Assembly (NCBI RefSeq): GCF_003952225.1
Contig: NZ_CP034437.1
Span: 1,221,501-1,285,500 of the forward strand
DNA: 64,000 bases
Direction: 5' to 3'
Origin: Paenibacillus albus
Lineage (GTDB): Bacteria > Bacillota > Bacilli > Paenibacillales > Paenibacillaceae
Under the pieces are notes generated by a model. It worked only from the letters and a program-made list of their open reading frames with translations. It did not search any database and had not been told where the DNA came from. The position numbers and the translations under genes are program-made. This document shows, in pieces, positions 27,623 to 36,723 of the stretch (positions are counted from its first letter, which is position 1; the number at the start of each line of letters is the position of its first letter).

Positions 27623-27973
27623 TTACTGCAGCGTCCCGCCATACGGGAACTGCGTCGAATAGCCGCTGAACTGCTGATACGCCTGATCGAGCTTTTGCTG
27701 CTCCTCGGCCTCGAGCTTGTAGTGTCCTTTGCTGAACATCACTTCGAACAGCTCATGCTGGCATTGATGCGTCTCGTTCAGCACCATCATGATGTCTTGA
27801 TGAAGCGACGCATGGCTTGCTTCCCGGGCGGCGATACCGAAGCTGTCGGCCAAATACTTCTCTGTCGCCAGCACATCATTAATCCGATCACGGTCGGATA
27901 GTTCGGGTCCCTTTACCTGCGGCTCGTAGGGAGGCTTCGGATTGGCGATCGTATTATTATTGTTCGGACTCAT
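27623..27973 (-). CDS. CotF-like spore coat protein
   Basis: 116 residues. A flexible Asn/Pro-rich start is followed by the coat F domain: LSDRDRINDVLATEKYLADS, then ASHASLHQDIMMVLNETHQCQHELFEVMFSKGHY. AAAGGAGGAACTTC precedes the ATG. Expected in the coat or outer layers of the spore, late mother-cell expression. It follows a second small coat-like gene by 20 bp and is likely cotranscribed with it. Confidence 0.87.
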   Translation of the reverse strand: MSPNNNNTIANPKPPYEPQVKGPELSDRDRINDVLATEKYLADSFGIAAREASHASLHQDIMMVLNETHQCQHELFEVMFSKGHYKLEAEEQQKLDQAYQQFSGYSTQFPYGGTLQ

Positions 27974-27993
27974 TTGAAGAAGTTCCTCCTTTT

Positions 27994-28278
27994 CTAATGC
28001 TGCTGCTGCGGCACTTGCTGCATCTGTGCGTCATTATTGTTCTGCAGATGCTTCAGCAGCAGCTTGTAATGGCGCTCATGCATTTGGCCTGCTTTATCGA
28101 TAGCTTGCTTAATCTCGGGATCGGAGCATTCATTCGCGAAATGCCTGCATTTCTTCATGGCGAGAATGAGCCACGATAATTGATCTTTCACATAGAGCGT
28201 ATCCTTGACAGTCATCACGTTTGGCGGCGTCTGCATAATTGCAGTCTGCTGCTGGGTTTGCGATTGCGTTTGTTGCAA
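27994..28278 (-). CDS. Small CotF-related spore coat protein
   Basis: 94 residues. The start is TTG at 28278, supported by AAAGGAGGT eight bases upstream; no better ATG exists. Gln-rich ends (QQTQSQTQQQ and QQVPQQQH) enclose a helical core (VKDTLYVKDQLSWLILAMKKCRHFANEC; IKQAIDKAGQMHERHYKLLLKHL) that resembles half of a ferritin-like CotF bundle. Pairing with the larger CotF-like gene downstream supports a coat role. Exact family uncertain. Confidence 0.75.
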   Translation of the reverse strand: MQQTQSQTQQQTAIMQTPPNVMTVKDTLYVKDQLSWLILAMKKCRHFANECSDPEIKQAIDKAGQMHERHYKLLLKHLQNNNDAQMQQVPQQQH

Positions 28279-28474
28279 TGAAGTGACCTCCTTTGCCTAT
28301 TTTCCTGCTTAGCTTACCGCAATCTTGATGAAATTAATCGCTGCGGCTAAACAAGCGACCAGCATTTGCCTTGGCAGATTTGAGCGATTTTAAGCTTTCT
28401 TTAAGGTAACGTCCTTATAGTAATTTGAAGCGTCTCGCACGGCTACTAAATGATGATAGTGAGGAGATGAATGC

Positions 28475-29614
28475 GTGGAACAACAGACTCAATTATCCGA
28501 ACAAACACAAACCCGTTTAAATAGATCGCAAGCGCCTAAGCTGAAGATTACGAAACCAAAGCGCTGGAAGCGCAGAATCATGAAGCTATTCATGCTGCTT
28601 ATCGTCCTTATTCTATTAGGTGGGGGATGGTTCTACCTGACACCATCCGGCTCAAACCTGCGCTATATGATGGCAGATACGCTCATTACGAGCCAGCATC
28701 GCTACTTGGCAAAGTATCTGATTGGACAGGAAGAGCTGGACAAGCGGGTCGCCGATTATAATAAGAAATTTGACCAGATGGGGGATGTGAAGGACGATCA
28801 CAACATCGATCTGGCGGCGCATCCGGCGGGCAGCGTAGAGATTGAGCAGATTTCGCATAAGACGTTCAAAGGCTACCTTATGTACGTGCATGATCCGAAA
28901 ATGATCCGTCTCGTTACAACGAATATCGTTGGCGAGGGAGAACGCGTACTGAGCATGGTGAAACGTACTGGTGCGATCGCCGGCGTCAACGGCGGTGCCT
29001 TCGATGATCCGAACTGGAATGGCAATGGCTTTAAGCCGGCTGGTATCGTTATGTCCGGCGGCAAGGTGCTGTACAAGGGCAACGGCATGAACGCTAAAGT
29101 GAATGTGGTCGGCATCGATAAGAACGGCCTTATGATCGCAGGCCGCTATACGCCAAACCAGCTCTTGAAGATGGGCGTCTCCGAAGCGGTGACGTTCCAG
29201 CCGAAGTTCATCGTGAACGGCAAAGGACTTATTAAGAGTGAAGCGGACGGCTGGGGCATCGCGCCTCGTACTTCGATGGCGCAGCTGAAGGACGGCACGA
29301 TTGTGTTCTGCGTTATTGACGGCCGCCAACCGGGCTACTCGGTCGGTGCAACACTCTATGATGTTCAGAAGATTCTGCTTGAGAAGGGCGCTGTTACAGC
29401 GGCTAATCTAGACGGTGGGTCATCGACCGTTCTTGTGAAGGACGATCAGGTCGTCAATAAGCCTTCAAGCCAATACGGCGCTCGCTACCTGCCGACGGCT
29501 TTCCTTGTGTTCGACCATCCGGAGAAGGTGGACGTCGGGAATATCTGGAGCGGGATCAATATGAACAACTTCGATTCCACGAAGGAGCGGACACACAGCA
29601 GTGACGCAACTTAA
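28475..29614 (+). CDS. Membrane-anchored phosphodiester glycosidase (NAGPA domain) protein
   Basis: 379 residues from GTG at 28475, behind TGAGGAG. A basic cytoplasmic start (to residue 36) leads into one transmembrane helix (about 37-55). The NAGPA domain covers about 135-350, with AGVNGGAFD, PRTSMAQLKDGTIVFCVIDGR and the hallmark AANLDGGSSTVL near 310. Family members cleave GlcNAc-phosphodiester linkages or act in exopolysaccharide and wall-polymer metabolism. It acts outside the membrane. Ends at its own terminator. Confidence 0.88.
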   Translation: MEQQTQLSEQTQTRLNRSQAPKLKITKPKRWKRRIMKLFMLLIVLILLGGGWFYLTPSGSNLRYMMADTLITSQHRYLAKYLIGQEELDKRVADYNKKFDQMGDVKDDHNIDLAAHPAGSVEIEQISHKTFKGYLMYVHDPKMIRLVTTNIVGEGERVLSMVKRTGAIAGVNGGAFDDPNWNGNGFKPAGIVMSGGKVLYKGNGMNAKVNVVGIDKNGLMIAGRYTPNQLLKMGVSEAVTFQPKFIVNGKGLIKSEADGWGIAPRTSMAQLKDGTIVFCVIDGRQPGYSVGATLYDVQKILLEKGAVTAANLDGGSSTVLVKDDQVVNKPSSQYGARYLPTAFLVFDHPEKVDVGNIWSGINMNNFDSTKERTHSSDAT

Positions 29615-29656
29615 GAGCAAACTATGAAGCTGCGTTATATCCGATAACGAAACGAA

Positions 29657-29700
29657 CAGGCATCTGACCGGAAACGGGCCAGATGCCTGTTTTCTTCTTT
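29657..29700 (+). terminator. Rho-independent terminator
   Basis: CAGGCATCTG at 29657-29666 pairs with CAGATGCCTG at 29680-29689, followed by TTTTCTTCTTTT. Confidence 0.92.
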
Positions 29701-29769
29701 TCGGGGGATAAAATCGCCTCCAAAGGTACATAGTAATTGGTGCTCAAGTGGAAAAACAGGAGGAACAAA

Positions 29770-30546
29770 ATGGTTGTTGCAAGTTGGCGTTTAATCGCAG
29801 CATTGCTGTGCATCATGCTGTTGTGCGGCTTCGACAAGCCGGCGAAAGGGCGCTCATTCTATGAGCAAAGAGGCGATATTATATGGGAGCTGCCGATGGC
29901 AAAGAAGGACATCGCGCTCACCTTTGATGATGGACCGTCCCCGAAAGCGACAGAAGAGATTCTGGATCTCTTGAAGGAATATAATGCGAAGGCGACCTTC
30001 TTCGTGCTCGGTCACCGGGTGAAGCAGTTCCCGGACATCATCAAGCGCGAACTGGCTGAAGGACATGAGGTTGCCAACCATACATTCCATCATGTGTTCT
30101 TCACGAAAGGTGTTAATCCGGCAACTGTGCAAAAGGAGATCGTAAGCACGGGAGACTCCTTAATAGAGCTGACCGGGCGTAAGCCGCAGCTGTTCCGTCC
30201 GCCGGGCGGCTACTATAACGAGCAAACGGTTGAAATTGCGAAGAAGCTTGGCTACACGACGGTGCTCTGGTCCTGGCATCAGGACACGGAGGACTGGCGC
30301 AGTCCGGGCGTCGGCTTCATCATTCGGAAGGTGCTGAACAATGCGCGGAGCGGGGATATTGTGCTGCTGCATGACTATGTGACGGGCAATATACATACAG
30401 TTAAAGCATTGCGAGTGATTTTGCCGGAGCTTGCTCGGCGGGGGTACCGGTTCGTAACCGTATCGGAGCTTATTAATGATAAGGCGAAGGAAATGATCAA
30501 TATGGGAGAAGGCGGAGTGATTCATGGAACAGAAGTACACCCGTGA
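29770..30546 (+). CDS. Exported polysaccharide deacetylase (NodB/PdaA-like)
   Basis: 258 residues. ATG at 29770 is chosen over an upstream in-frame GTG because AGGAGGAACAAA directly precedes it. An N-terminal hydrophobic segment (about 7-20) acts as signal or anchor. The NodB domain shows D53-D54 (TFDDGPSP), metal His pair H104/H108 (NHTFHH), RPPGGYYN and LLHDY. Carbohydrate esterase family 4 members remove N-acetyl groups from peptidoglycan or other glycans. The 3' end overlaps the thioesterase gene by 23 bp. Confidence 0.92.
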   Translation: MVVASWRLIAALLCIMLLCGFDKPAKGRSFYEQRGDIIWELPMAKKDIALTFDDGPSPKATEEILDLLKEYNAKATFFVLGHRVKQFPDIIKRELAEGHEVANHTFHHVFFTKGVNPATVQKEIVSTGDSLIELTGRKPQLFRPPGGYYNEQTVEIAKKLGYTTVLWSWHQDTEDWRSPGVGFIIRKVLNNARSGDIVLLHDYVTGNIHTVKALRVILPELARRGYRFVTVSELINDKAKEMINMGEGGVIHGTEVHP

Positions 30547-31036
30547 GACACGATGTTTCAAAGTATCGCGCGTATTTCCGACCGACGTGAACAACCATGA
30601 TACCTTGTTCGGCGGGAAGCTGATGTCGTACATTGACGATATCGCATCCATATCGGTATCGAAGCTGTGCCGTACGGCGGCAGTTACGGCTTCAACGGAT
30701 TCCGTCGACTTCCTGCAGCCGATCCGCCCTACGGATTCGGTATCGCTCGAATCGTTCATTACATGGACGGGAACGAGCTCGATAGAGGTATTCGTGAAAG
30801 TGATTCGTGAAGATCTCCGAAGCGGCGATCGCAAAATCGCTGCGACCTCCTTCTTAACCTTCGTCGCACTCGATGAACAGAACAAGCCGACTCCTGTCCC
30901 TCAGATTGTGCCGGAGACCGAGGAGGAGCTCAAGCTGTATGAGACAGCCGAACAGCGAGCGCTTATGCGTAAGCACCGCAGGGAGGAAAGCAAGAAATTC
31001 GCGGATTTTTTGGTCACCAAATATCCTTGGGAATAG
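30524..31036 (+). CDS. Acyl-CoA thioesterase, hotdog fold (YkhA-like)
   Basis: 170 residues. The hotdog motif HDTLFGGKLMSYIDDIASI (residues 25-43) matches the YciA/YkhA-type acyl-CoA hydrolases, with the catalytic Asp region at SYIDD. The C-terminal 45 residues are a charged helix (ETEEELKLYETAEQRALMRKHRREESKKFADFL). The ATG at 30524 lies inside the previous gene and follows GGCGGAG, so the two are cotranscribed. Hydrolyses medium- to long-chain acyl-CoA; exact chain length unknown. Confidence 0.9.
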   Translation: MEQKYTRETRCFKVSRVFPTDVNNHDTLFGGKLMSYIDDIASISVSKLCRTAAVTASTDSVDFLQPIRPTDSVSLESFITWTGTSSIEVFVKVIREDLRSGDRKIAATSFLTFVALDEQNKPTPVPQIVPETEEELKLYETAEQRALMRKHRREESKKFADFLVTKYPWE

Positions 31037-31044
31037 AGTCAAGA

Positions 31045-31075
31045 AGCCTGGGCATCCATATGCCTGGGCTTTTTT
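31045..31075 (+). terminator. Rho-independent terminator
   Basis: AGCCTGGGCAT and ATGCCTGGGCT pair fully if two G-T wobbles are allowed, followed by six T. It closes the deacetylase-thioesterase unit. Confidence 0.85.
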
Positions 31076-31253
31076 CTTCTCGCAAATGAGGTTTTTTTCC
31101 TACGTTTACACCCATCTACTTACCTTCCATTTTGAAACGGTTCAATTGCGATCGATCTTAAAAATGGACACAAGGATATAAAAAATGATCCGTATAAATG
31201 CTGAAAGCGCTTCATGTATAGTGTAACTATAGTTCCTCAAGGGGGGTGGGCGG

Positions 31254-32567
31254 ATGTCAGCAAGCCATATGCTCTTCGCTGGAAAGCATCAACACACGCG
31301 AACAGTTGAAGAAGTATCAGCATTGTTGAAACGATTCTACTTGGTTGAGAAGGAAATTATGAGAACTCTCGGCGGTTACCTAATCAGTGTAACGAACTGG
31401 GAGCTGAATAAAGATCTGCCGCATCACATGTGGCAGGATTCATTAAGAGCCGACGCACTTCGCACACGAATCATGGAGCTGCGTTATCCGCGCCGTGATG
31501 TGGATGGCAACCACGACCCTAAGCTTAGCCGATTGCTGTCGCTTCTCATTCGCTGTCAAGGCGATAACGAGCTGCTGGCAGGCGTCTACGACGTGCTGAA
31601 GCAGGAACTGATGCAGCAATATCAGATTTACCTGCAGCAAGCAGATCCGCTCAGCGATGCACCGACGATTGCTTTCATGTGGCGGTTCCCGGAGCAGATT
31701 CAGTGTCAGATCGATCATGTAAGCGAGATCCGCGACACCCTGCTGCCGAAGGAAGATGTGACTGAGTGGAGAAACGCGATTCGCTCGTATCTGCAAGGTA
31801 TTGGAGGCATTGTTGGAAACGGTGTCACAGGTGAAGAGTCTATGGCTGCTGAAGCGGCCGATGCATGGATTATCGCCAATAGGCAACCCTATAAGATGCC
31901 CGCGAAAGCTGCACGAGATCCGAGATTCGTCCCGGCGCCATGCTCCATCCCGCCGAAGAGAGCGGAATCTCCGATTGAAATTCAAGTGCTGCAGGCGATT
32001 TATCATCTGACCGAAATTTGGGCAGCGGAAGCGCCAGGCCTTGCGATTTGGACATGGGGCGACATGCCGTGGGAATTCTATCTTGATCTCTCCCGCTGGG
32101 CATACGACGAGTCCAGACATGTGAAGATGGGTGAGCTGAGGTTAATCGAATGGGGCTTTGAAATCGGCATCGACGTACCGGTCTACGAAGAAACGTACGC
32201 ATCGCAAGCGACGAACGGCGGCAACGAGCTAGACCTTATGGCGCTGCTGCACCGATTCGAGATTGATGGTCCTGCCAATCGTGAGAAAGCGAAGCACGAG
32301 TTCGAGGAATTCGGCGATCTGCAAACCGCGCATCACATTGATTATGATTGGGCGGATGAAGCCGTTCACCTGAAATATGGTCACAAGTGGCTCATGCACC
32401 GTTTTGATAATGATTACGAGAAGATGCAAGAAGTGATGGAGAAGACACTCGCTTGGTATAACCAATACGTTGAAAATATCAACAAGGTATGGGATTACGA
32501 GCCTTTCCTATCGCGGATTGCAGCTAAAATGAAGAGGATTGAGAACGATTACAATGAGCAGCAATAA
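31254..32567 (+). CDS. DUF455-type ferritin-like diiron protein
   Basis: 437 residues. The C-terminal half (about 240-380) is a four-helix ferritin-like bundle with metal-ligand pattern E254 (HLTEIWAAE), E286-x-x-H289 (YDESRHVKMGE), a Glu cluster at 349-352 (HEFEEFGD) and E369-x-x-H372 (DEAVHLKYG), the arrangement of DUF455 (PF04305). The N-terminal half (1-220) is helical with no family I recognise. ATG at 31254 follows AAGGGGGGTGGG. The gene overlaps the ferredoxin gene by 14 bp. A two-iron oxidase or hydroxylase fed by that ferredoxin is the simplest reading; the substrate is unknown. Confidence 0.75.
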   Translation: MSASHMLFAGKHQHTRTVEEVSALLKRFYLVEKEIMRTLGGYLISVTNWELNKDLPHHMWQDSLRADALRTRIMELRYPRRDVDGNHDPKLSRLLSLLIRCQGDNELLAGVYDVLKQELMQQYQIYLQQADPLSDAPTIAFMWRFPEQIQCQIDHVSEIRDTLLPKEDVTEWRNAIRSYLQGIGGIVGNGVTGEESMAAEAADAWIIANRQPYKMPAKAARDPRFVPAPCSIPPKRAESPIEIQVLQAIYHLTEIWAAEAPGLAIWTWGDMPWEFYLDLSRWAYDESRHVKMGELRLIEWGFEIGIDVPVYEETYASQATNGGNELDLMALLHRFEIDGPANREKAKHEFEEFGDLQTAHHIDYDWADEAVHLKYGHKWLMHRFDNDYEKMQEVMEKTLAWYNQYVENINKVWDYEPFLSRIAAKMKRIENDYNEQQ

Positions 32568-32865
32568 TCGCGTAACGATTCAGGCAACAGGCGAATCGTT
32601 TGAAGTCGCACCGCGTGAGTTCATTCTGGATGCTGCAATTAAGCAGCAAGCCAGCATTCCATATTCCTGCCGCAACGGCACTTGCCGGACTTGTATCAGC
32701 ACCGTCGTTGAAGGCAAAGTCGAGCAGCATGATATTGAGGATTGCTTGATCTCGCCAAGCGAGCTTGCAGCAGGCCAGCGCCTCATTTGCCTGTCAACCG
32801 CATCCGGCGATGTCATTATTGAACCGCTTCGCAAGCTTCCGAAGAAGCAGCCGGTTCAAGCCTAA
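32554..32865 (+). CDS. Plant-type [2Fe-2S] ferredoxin
   Basis: 103 residues from ATG 32554, which lies inside the end of the diiron protein gene (14-bp overlap), so translation is coupled. Cluster ligands C39-x4-C44-x2-C47 (PYSCRNGTCRTCIS) and C79 (QRLICLS) fit the plant/Isc-type beta-grasp ferredoxin. An extra Cys lies at 64. One-electron carrier in the cytosol, most likely donating to the adjacent diiron protein. No reductase gene is nearby. The binding-protein gene begins 60 bp later. Confidence 0.92.
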   Translation: MSSNNRVTIQATGESFEVAPREFILDAAIKQQASIPYSCRNGTCRTCISTVVEGKVEQHDIEDCLISPSELAAGQRLICLSTASGDVIIEPLRKLPKKQPVQA

Positions 32866-32925
32866 GCAACCGTGAGTCCAGGTAGTCCTAAGCAAGATTA
32901 CAATAAGGTTAACAGGGGGATTAAG

Positions 32926-34710
32926 ATGAAAAAGCATTACGGCATTAAACTTGCATCGCTTACTCTCATTCTTTCATTATCGGTATCGCTGGCAGCTTGC
33001 GGCAACAATAACAGCGGCAGCAACGGCAACACAGGAAGCACCAACGGAGGGTCGTCGGACAACGGCAACGGAACGACAGATGTTTCGAAGCTGCTCGACC
33101 CGAATGCAGAGCCTGCGAAGGATCCATTCGGCAAGTTCTCCCCGGCGATTGAAGTAACGACGGTTCATACGGACAATGGCGTTGCGAAGAATGCACCGGA
33201 CAAATCAACAATCGAGAAGAACATCTATACGCAAACTTGGGAAGACAAGCTTGGCATCAAGCTGAAATATAACTGGTCTGCACCGAATACGCAGGCTGAA
33301 GAGAAGATGAACCTGATGATCGCATCCGGCGACCTGCCAGACTTCTTCTACGTATCGCCTTCGCAATTCGAGAAGCTGGTATCCACAGGTCAGCTCGAAG
33401 ATATGACGGAAGAAGTGCAAGACTACGCGACCAAATATATGAAGAAATACCTGACAGGCGATTACCAAGGTTTGCTTGAGAGCGTGACAAGAAACGGCAA
33501 AATCTACGGTATTCCTAACGGTATGACATACCATGATCAAGGCAACATGCTCTGGATTCGTGAAGATGATCTGCAGAAAGCAGGCTTGTCCGCTCCGAAG
33601 TCGGTAGCTGATCTGGACAAGATCCTCGAAACGTTCAAGAAGAACGATTATGACAAATCAGGCAAAGCGTTGTATCCGATTCCGCTTGCCGATGCGAACC
33701 TGAACTCCACGAACTGGGGTATCGGAGCTGCGTTCTTCAATATGTTCCACTCCTACCCGGATATCTGGATCAAGAACAGCAAGGGCGAGCTTGAGAACGG
33801 CATGTTCGGTGAAGAGTCCCGTGAGAATACGCGTAAAGCGCTTCTGAAGCTGCAAGAGTACTACAAAAAAGGCTATATCCACCCAGACTTCGCAACACTT
33901 GATGACACGAAGTACAACGAGCAAGTTGTAAACGGCCAGTCGACAGTGGTGTTCGGCGGCATGTGGGATTCTTGGTGGCCTTTGAACCAAATTCTTGACC
34001 AAAAACCGGATGCGAAATGGGCGCCAGTTGCGATTCCTTCCGCAGACGATCAACCGGGCAAGTCTTCGGTTACAGCAACGATGCTGCTTGGCGTCAACGT
34101 AGCGAAGAAAGGCGTTAAGAACCCTGAAGCGCTTGTGAAGATGGAGAACTTGTTCCACGACCTGAACAACAATCCGGAGACAATGCAATTCGGCAAATAT
34201 AACACAGATCCTAAAACAGGCTTCGGCTGGTTCCAGCTGTACCCTATGCACGTGTACAACCCATCGTTTAACTACGAAGGATTCCAGCAAGTTCAGCAAG
34301 CTCTTACTGACGGCCAAGGCGATAAGCTGCCTGAAGCTTACAAAACGTTCTATGATCAAGCAAAAGCTTACCAAGACAAGAACGACAAGAATGGCTTCCC
34401 TCCTTACCTGACTTACACAAGCAAAGGCAGTGAAGGCGTCGTTGATCAGTACATCAAAGAGAAGCGTTTCGAAATGAACGAATACACAGATATGCCTACG
34501 CAAAACATGCTCGACAATGCACCAATCATCAAGAAGGCTTGGGACGTTATGTTCCTGAATGTTGTTAAAGGCGGCGATATCAGCCAATACGACGACTTCC
34601 TGGCTCAATACGATTCGCTTTACGGCGCTGTAGTAAACCCAGAAGTAAACGACTGGTTCAAAGCAAAGAACAGTGAATCCGTTCAAACATGGTTCGACGA
34701 GAAGAAATAA
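32926..34710 (+). CDS. Lpl-type sugar ABC transporter binding lipoprotein
   Basis: 594 residues from ATG 32926, preceded by ACAGGGGGATT. A GTG at 32872 would add 18 polar residues before the signal peptide and is rejected. The lipobox is SLAAC, followed by an Asn/Gly/Ser-rich tether. The long mature part (EEKMNLMIASGDLPDFFYVSPSQFEKLV; PNGMTYHDQGNMLWIREDDL) is typical of LplA/YtcQ-type binding proteins of the CUT1 group. Works with the permeases at 34802 and 35721. A hairpin separates it from the first permease. Confidence 0.93.
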   Translation: MKKHYGIKLASLTLILSLSVSLAACGNNNSGSNGNTGSTNGGSSDNGNGTTDVSKLLDPNAEPAKDPFGKFSPAIEVTTVHTDNGVAKNAPDKSTIEKNIYTQTWEDKLGIKLKYNWSAPNTQAEEKMNLMIASGDLPDFFYVSPSQFEKLVSTGQLEDMTEEVQDYATKYMKKYLTGDYQGLLESVTRNGKIYGIPNGMTYHDQGNMLWIREDDLQKAGLSAPKSVADLDKILETFKKNDYDKSGKALYPIPLADANLNSTNWGIGAAFFNMFHSYPDIWIKNSKGELENGMFGEESRENTRKALLKLQEYYKKGYIHPDFATLDDTKYNEQVVNGQSTVVFGGMWDSWWPLNQILDQKPDAKWAPVAIPSADDQPGKSSVTATMLLGVNVAKKGVKNPEALVKMENLFHDLNNNPETMQFGKYNTDPKTGFGWFQLYPMHVYNPSFNYEGFQQVQQALTDGQGDKLPEAYKTFYDQAKAYQDKNDKNGFPPYLTYTSKGSEGVVDQYIKEKRFEMNEYTDMPTQNMLDNAPIIKKAWDVMFLNVVKGGDISQYDDFLAQYDSLYGAVVNPEVNDWFKAKNSESVQTWFDEKK

Positions 34711-34733
34711 GATAAACAGTTAAAGGTGTGAGG

Positions 34734-34759
34734 AGTGCGGACGTTCATGTGTCCGCACT
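34734..34759 (+). terminator. Intercistronic hairpin after binding-protein gene
   Basis: AGTGCGGAC at 34734-34742 pairs with GTCCGCACT at 34751-34759 around GTTCATGT. No strong T-run follows (CTCCAGCTTTT), so partial termination or mRNA 3'-end protection is likely. Same position as the hairpin at 14145 in the other sugar operon. Confidence 0.65.
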
Positions 34760-34801
34760 CTCCAGCTTTTATCGCAATTACAAGTGGTAAGGAGCGAGCT
34801 T

Positions 34802-35701
34802 ATGAATGCGTTCAAAATTCCAAGGAAGCAGCTAGCGTTGTATCTCATGCTGATTCCCCCGGTTGTTGTATTGTTTATTTATGCCTACCTCCCAATGCTC
34901 GGGGTCGTCATGGCGTTCCAACGGTACCAGCCGACGCTTGGCTTCTTTCATTCCGACTGGGTAGGGCTTGATAACTTTAAACGTCTGTATCACATCCCGG
35001 ATGTGAAACAAGTTATAGCCAACACGCTCTTCATCGCTACAATGAAAATCATCGTAGAGACTTTTGCTGCGATTGCGGTTGCCATTTTGCTGAACGAGAT
35101 TATGTCGCAATTGTTTAAACGCACGGTGCAAACGATTATTTATTTCCCGTACTTCTTATCTTGGGTTATTCTCGGCGGTATTTTCCGCGACATGCTCTCC
35201 CGTGAGGGCCTTATCAACACCATGCTCGCCAAGTTCGGCGTAGATCCGATTATTTTCTTATCCAAGGCATCCTGGTTCCCTTATATTCTTGTAAGTACTG
35301 AGACTTGGCAAATTACCGGCTTCGGCACGATTGTCTTCTTGGCTGCCATTACGACAATCGACCCGACGCTTTACGAGGCTGCTGTTATGGACGGCGCAAG
35401 CCGTTGGAAACAAACGCTGCATATTACGCTTCCAGGCATGAAGTCGACAATTGTATTGATGGTTACCCTTAGCCTAGGCTACATTCTGAATGCAGGCTTC
35501 GAGCAAGTGCTTATGCTGTATTCTCCGGGAGTGTATAAGACAGGCGATGTTATTGATACTTGGGTATACCGGATGGGTCTTCAGCAAGCCCAATATTCAC
35601 TTGGTGCTGCCATTGGCTTGTTCCGTTCGGTGGTCAGCTTAATCATGATTACTGTATCGTACATGATTGCCCGTAAAATATCGGATCATCGCATTTTCTA
35701 G
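34802..35701 (+). CDS. LplB-type sugar ABC transporter permease
   Basis: 299 residues from ATG 34802, behind AAGGAGCGAG; a GTG at 34784 adds six unlikely residues. Six membrane helices and the EAA loop (YEAAVMDGASRWKQTLHITLPGM) are present. The opening (LYLMLIPPVVVLFIYAYLPMLGVVMAFQRY) is characteristic of LplB/YteP-type permeases. Pairs with the permease at 35721; no ATPase gene in the operon. Confidence 0.93.
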   Translation: MNAFKIPRKQLALYLMLIPPVVVLFIYAYLPMLGVVMAFQRYQPTLGFFHSDWVGLDNFKRLYHIPDVKQVIANTLFIATMKIIVETFAAIAVAILLNEIMSQLFKRTVQTIIYFPYFLSWVILGGIFRDMLSREGLINTMLAKFGVDPIIFLSKASWFPYILVSTETWQITGFGTIVFLAAITTIDPTLYEAAVMDGASRWKQTLHITLPGMKSTIVLMVTLSLGYILNAGFEQVLMLYSPGVYKTGDVIDTWVYRMGLQQAQYSLGAAIGLFRSVVSLIMITVSYMIARKISDHRIF

Positions 35702-35720
35702 ATGACAGGAGGTAACGCAA

Positions 35721-36602
35721 GTGGTAGACCGTTCGTTAGGCAGACGTATATTTCAGGGCTTTAATACCCTCCTATTCATATTGTTTTCGCTAAGCTGTAT
35801 CATTCCGATGGTTCATGTATTGGCGATTTCACTTAGCAAGAGCACGGCGGTTACAGCCGGGAAGGTTACTTTCTGGCCTGTGCAATTCTCAACCAAGTCG
35901 TACGAATATATTCTAAAAAACTCTGAGTTCTGGCATGCGATGGGCATTTCTGTGGAGCGTGTCGTTCTCGGCGTCTTAATTAGCATGATTTTGACCATCC
36001 TGGCGGCGTACCCGCTGTCGAAGGGCAAGCTTCAATTCAAGCATCAATCGTTCTTCGCATGGTATCTTGTTATAACGATGCTCTTCTCGGGCGGCCTCGT
36101 GCCTTCCTACATGATTGTAAGGAATACGCACTTGCTTGATACGATCTGGGCGCTTGTTATCCCAAGCGCAATCTCCGTCTTTAACGTGCTTCTCTTGTCG
36201 AACTTCTTCCGGAACATTCCGAAGGAAGTGGAAGAGTCCGCATTCATTGACGGTGCGGGTCATGTCCGTATTCTGGTATCACTGTACTTGCAGTTGTCGA
36301 TGCCAATTATCGCGACGCTCGTCGTGTTCTCAGCGGTTACGCATTGGAACTCATGGTTCGACGGCATTATCTACATGAGCAATCAGAAGAGCTACCCGCT
36401 GCAGTCCTACTTGCAGACGATTCTTCTCGATTCCAACTCAAGGGTCATTACGAGGGAGAATGCAGAGCTGATGAGCCGCGTATCCGACCGTACCATTAAA
36501 GCGTCGCAGGTGTTCATTGCCGCGATTCCGATCTTGTTCGTTTATCCGTTCATGCAGAAGTATTTTGTCTCCGGCATGATGATCGGTGCTGTTAAAGAAT
36601 AG
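35721..36602 (+). CDS. LplC-type sugar ABC transporter permease
   Basis: 293 residues. The GTG start at 35721 is supported by AGGAGGTAACGCAA. The start (FQGFNTLLFILFSLSCIIPMVHVLAISLS) and the EAA loop (VEESAFIDGAGHVRILVSLYLQL) match LplC/YtcP permeases. It lies 19 bp after the partner permease and is followed by a terminator. Together with the binding protein at 32926 it imports an unidentified oligosaccharide. Confidence 0.93.
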   Translation: MVDRSLGRRIFQGFNTLLFILFSLSCIIPMVHVLAISLSKSTAVTAGKVTFWPVQFSTKSYEYILKNSEFWHAMGISVERVVLGVLISMILTILAAYPLSKGKLQFKHQSFFAWYLVITMLFSGGLVPSYMIVRNTHLLDTIWALVIPSAISVFNVLLLSNFFRNIPKEVEESAFIDGAGHVRILVSLYLQLSMPIIATLVVFSAVTHWNSWFDGIIYMSNQKSYPLQSYLQTILLDSNSRVITRENAELMSRVSDRTIKASQVFIAAIPILFVYPFMQKYFVSGMMIGAVKE

Positions 36603-36617
36603 TTCTTCTCATGTAAG

Positions 36618-36647
36618 AAGCTGACTCCGGTATAGGGGTCAGCTTTT
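36618..36647 (+). terminator. Rho-independent terminator of the Lpl-type operon
   Basis: AAGCTGAC at 36618-36625 pairs with GTCAGCTT at 36638-36645, with T-run after it. Confidence 0.85.
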
Positions 36648-36723
36648 TGCTGTTTTAACTTCCGGAGCTGTCGAATGCAGGCGAAAATGGTTACAATGAG
36701 AAGAGTGCTTATGGGAGAGGGTT

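Noticed and set aside
31203..31216. CcpA cre site before the diiron protein gene
   Set aside because: TGAAAGCG-CTTCA is one base short of the 14-bp cre spacing, so it does not fit the consensus.
33658..34686. 342-codon minus-strand frame, and similar ones at 42482-43555, 47433-48329 and 54611-55444
   Set aside because: Each is the complement of a well-supported gene and shows no domain or start signal.
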